Shown one piece after another: positions 41,099 to 42,176 of a stretch of DNA of 42,176 nucleotides; within the stretch, counting starts at the first letter, position 1; each line of letters begins with the position of its first letter. Below the pieces are notes generated by a model. It did no database searches and was not told where the DNA came from. It was given only the letters and a program-made list of their open reading frames with translations. The translations under genes were made by a program, and so were the position numbers. This DNA is from Actinomadura fibrosa (GTDB taxonomy: Bacteria; Actinomycetota; Actinomycetes; Streptosporangiales; Streptosporangiaceae): contig NZ_CAACUY010000066.1 in NCBI RefSeq assembly GCF_900659615.1, forward strand, positions 1-42,176. The letters run 5' to 3'.

Positions 41099-42136
41099 TC
41101 AGGTCGTCTCGACGAGGGTGCCGTCCGCGAGCATGGCCGCGATCGAGCGGCGGAACACGTAAGCGGTGCCGCCGCCCGGCTGGTCGAACCAGGGCACGGC
41201 CGTCCCGGTCAGCGCCTCCACCGGCCTGGTCAGCCGGTAGACGTGGTACGGGCGGTTCTGCCAGTCGGCAGGCAGCGACCTCTGCGCGAACGGCGTGCGG
41301 GCCGCGTACACGAGGTTGCCCCCAGGGCCGCCGTAGCGGTCGACCAACCTCCCCTCCACGAGCTCCACCACCCGGCGGTCGCGCAGGAGGCTGAGGGGCG
41401 GTTCCCCCTCCAATGGCTCGATCGGCCCGGTCTCACCCGTCGCCCCGGTCGGCTGACTGGCGTTCACGTAGGGCTTGGGGCGGGGCGGAGCGTCGAGGAG
41501 CACACTTCCGAGCAGGTAGGCGGCCGCCTGCTCGGCCACATCGAACGTGACCTGCCTACGCCGTTCGCCGTTCCGCAGTTGGAAGACCGTCCACTGCGCT
41601 CCCTCCGGCAGTAGGCACCAGGAGCCTTCGGCGGTGGCCCGGATCCGGTACCGGGAGGCGGGGACGTTCAGCTCGTCCAGGCGGGCGCGGAGCCTGACCG
41701 ACCAGTCGTCGGCCGGCGGACCGGGATCGGAGTGGGCGGCCGGAGGGTTCTTCCGGACGCGTTGCGGGGTGTCGCGGCCCGTCGCGGCGGCGCTCGCGGC
41801 GTCCATCGTGTCGTCGTCCACGGCGGGCACCCGGAACCCCTGGGACCGGATGTGGGCCACCAGGTCGGGCTCCGGCGGGACGCCGTGCTCGCGCAGGTAG
41901 TAGCCCACCGCCCCGGACCACACCCACGTCCCGTCCGTGTGGAACGTCAGCGGGACGACGGCACCGCGCGAGGGGTCGATCTGGTCCGGGGCGCTGGACC
42001 GGGCGGCCAGCACGACGGGCGCGTCCCGCAGATACCGGGCGACGCGGTCGGCCTCGTCCGCCGGGACGGGCGGGCGCGTCACCGAGGGCCGGTCGCCGTC
42101 GGGGCCCGCGTGGTCGAACACGCGCGCCTTGCGCAT
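41099..42136 (-). CDS. TNT-domain protein (NAD+ glycohydrolase toxin), possibly 5' partial
   Basis: At least 345 residues. The C-terminal 85 residues match the tuberculosis necrotizing toxin domain: VDRYGGPGGNLVYAARTPFA, PYHVYRLTRPVEALTG and PWFDQPGGGTAYVF. R267, H298 and Q319 are well placed for the catalytic Arg-His-Gln of TNT. The rest has two repeated-looking regions (ARLDELNVPASRYRIRATAE; GERRRQVTFDVAEQAAAYLL) of the SUKH/immunity-like type I cannot name. ATG 42136 has no clear ribosome binding site and the frame is open to the window end, so the true start may lie outside. No immunity gene or ESX gene is visible here. Confidence 0.7.
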   Translation of the reverse strand: MRKARVFDHAGPDGDRPSVTRPPVPADEADRVARYLRDAPVVLAARSSAPDQIDPSRGAVVPLTFHTDGTWVWSGAVGYYLREHGVPPEPDLVAHIRSQGFRVPAVDDDTMDAASAAATGRDTPQRVRKNPPAAHSDPGPPADDWSVRLRARLDELNVPASRYRIRATAEGSWCLLPEGAQWTVFQLRNGERRRQVTFDVAEQAAAYLLGSVLLDAPPRPKPYVNASQPTGATGETGPIEPLEGEPPLSLLRDRRVVELVEGRLVDRYGGPGGNLVYAARTPFAQRSLPADWQNRPYHVYRLTRPVEALTGTAVPWFDQPGGGTAYVFRRSIAAMLADGTLVETT

Positions 42137-42176
42137 CCCGCCGCGCGGCGCGCCGTCCGGAGCCGGAGTCGGCGCG

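Noticed and set aside
1..42176. CRISPR array, tRNA/rRNA genes, insertion sequences, attachment sites
   Set aside because: I looked for regularly spaced repeats, cloverleaf-type sequences, transposase motifs and tRNA-end duplications and found none I could support.

Overview
The window is very GC-rich DNA with strong third-position GC. Gene content points to a filamentous actinomycete: an ECF41 sigma factor, paired XRE/DUF5753 and DUF397 genes, many lipoproteins, DUF4178/DUF2617/DUF4247/DUF350 neighbours, a dapC/fdxA pair and a TNT-domain toxin. An Actinomadura/Thermomonosporaceae or other Streptosporangiales relative is likely, but that is inference. I see no rRNA, tRNA, CRISPR array or insertion sequence. 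The window holds ordinary chromosome with accessory patches.

Region 1 (0.4-9.7 kb) looks like a set of natural-product tailoring genes with no scaffold synthase: a phenoxazinone-synthase-like multicopper oxidase, a flavin-dependent halogenase-type enzyme, a DHA2 exporter divergent from an ECF41 sigma factor with TGTCACA boxes between them, an aminosugar-type N-methyltransferase, and a cobalamin-type radical SAM enzyme preceded by a 29-codon ORF whose stop codon lies in the enzyme's ribosome binding site. Region 2 (9.66-12.4 kb) is a stress/metabolism patch. DUF3140 and DUF2945 genes diverge from an SDR plus mannose-6-phosphate-isomerase-like operon, and both sides carry the same GGT(A/G)-N14-GGGTAG signal, as expected for a SigB-like promoter. 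Region 3 (12.3-18.5 kb) has small secreted proteins, an ABC ATPase with degenerate catalytic motifs, an XRE/DUF397 module with a duplicated DUF397 gene, and a TetR/MFS pair with two matching operators.

Region 4 (18.7-26.9 kb) is the most unusual part. A NACHT NTPase is followed 24 bp later by a HAD phosphatase-like gene with DxH in place of DxD, and that gene overlaps tail-to-tail a second B12-type radical SAM gene with CX4CX2C spacing. Then come a 47-codon gene with a hairpin and a 1028-residue P-loop/alpha-solenoid protein. It resembles the signalling-NTPase loci actinomycetes use in biological conflict, but the combination with HAD and radical SAM enzymes is not one I recognise.

Region 5 (27-42 kb) is mostly metabolism and envelope: a secreted sorbosone/glucose-dehydrogenase-like protein under a perfect LacI/cre-type operator; an acyl-CoA dehydrogenase with divergent MerR; a five-gene, tightly overlapping DUF4178-DUF2617-DUF4247-DUF350-spermidine-synthase-like operon; dapC and fdxA; a lipoprotein polysaccharide deacetylase; a crotonase; a methyltransferase with a catalytically dead CysRS-like protein; and a TNT-domain protein running to the window edge.
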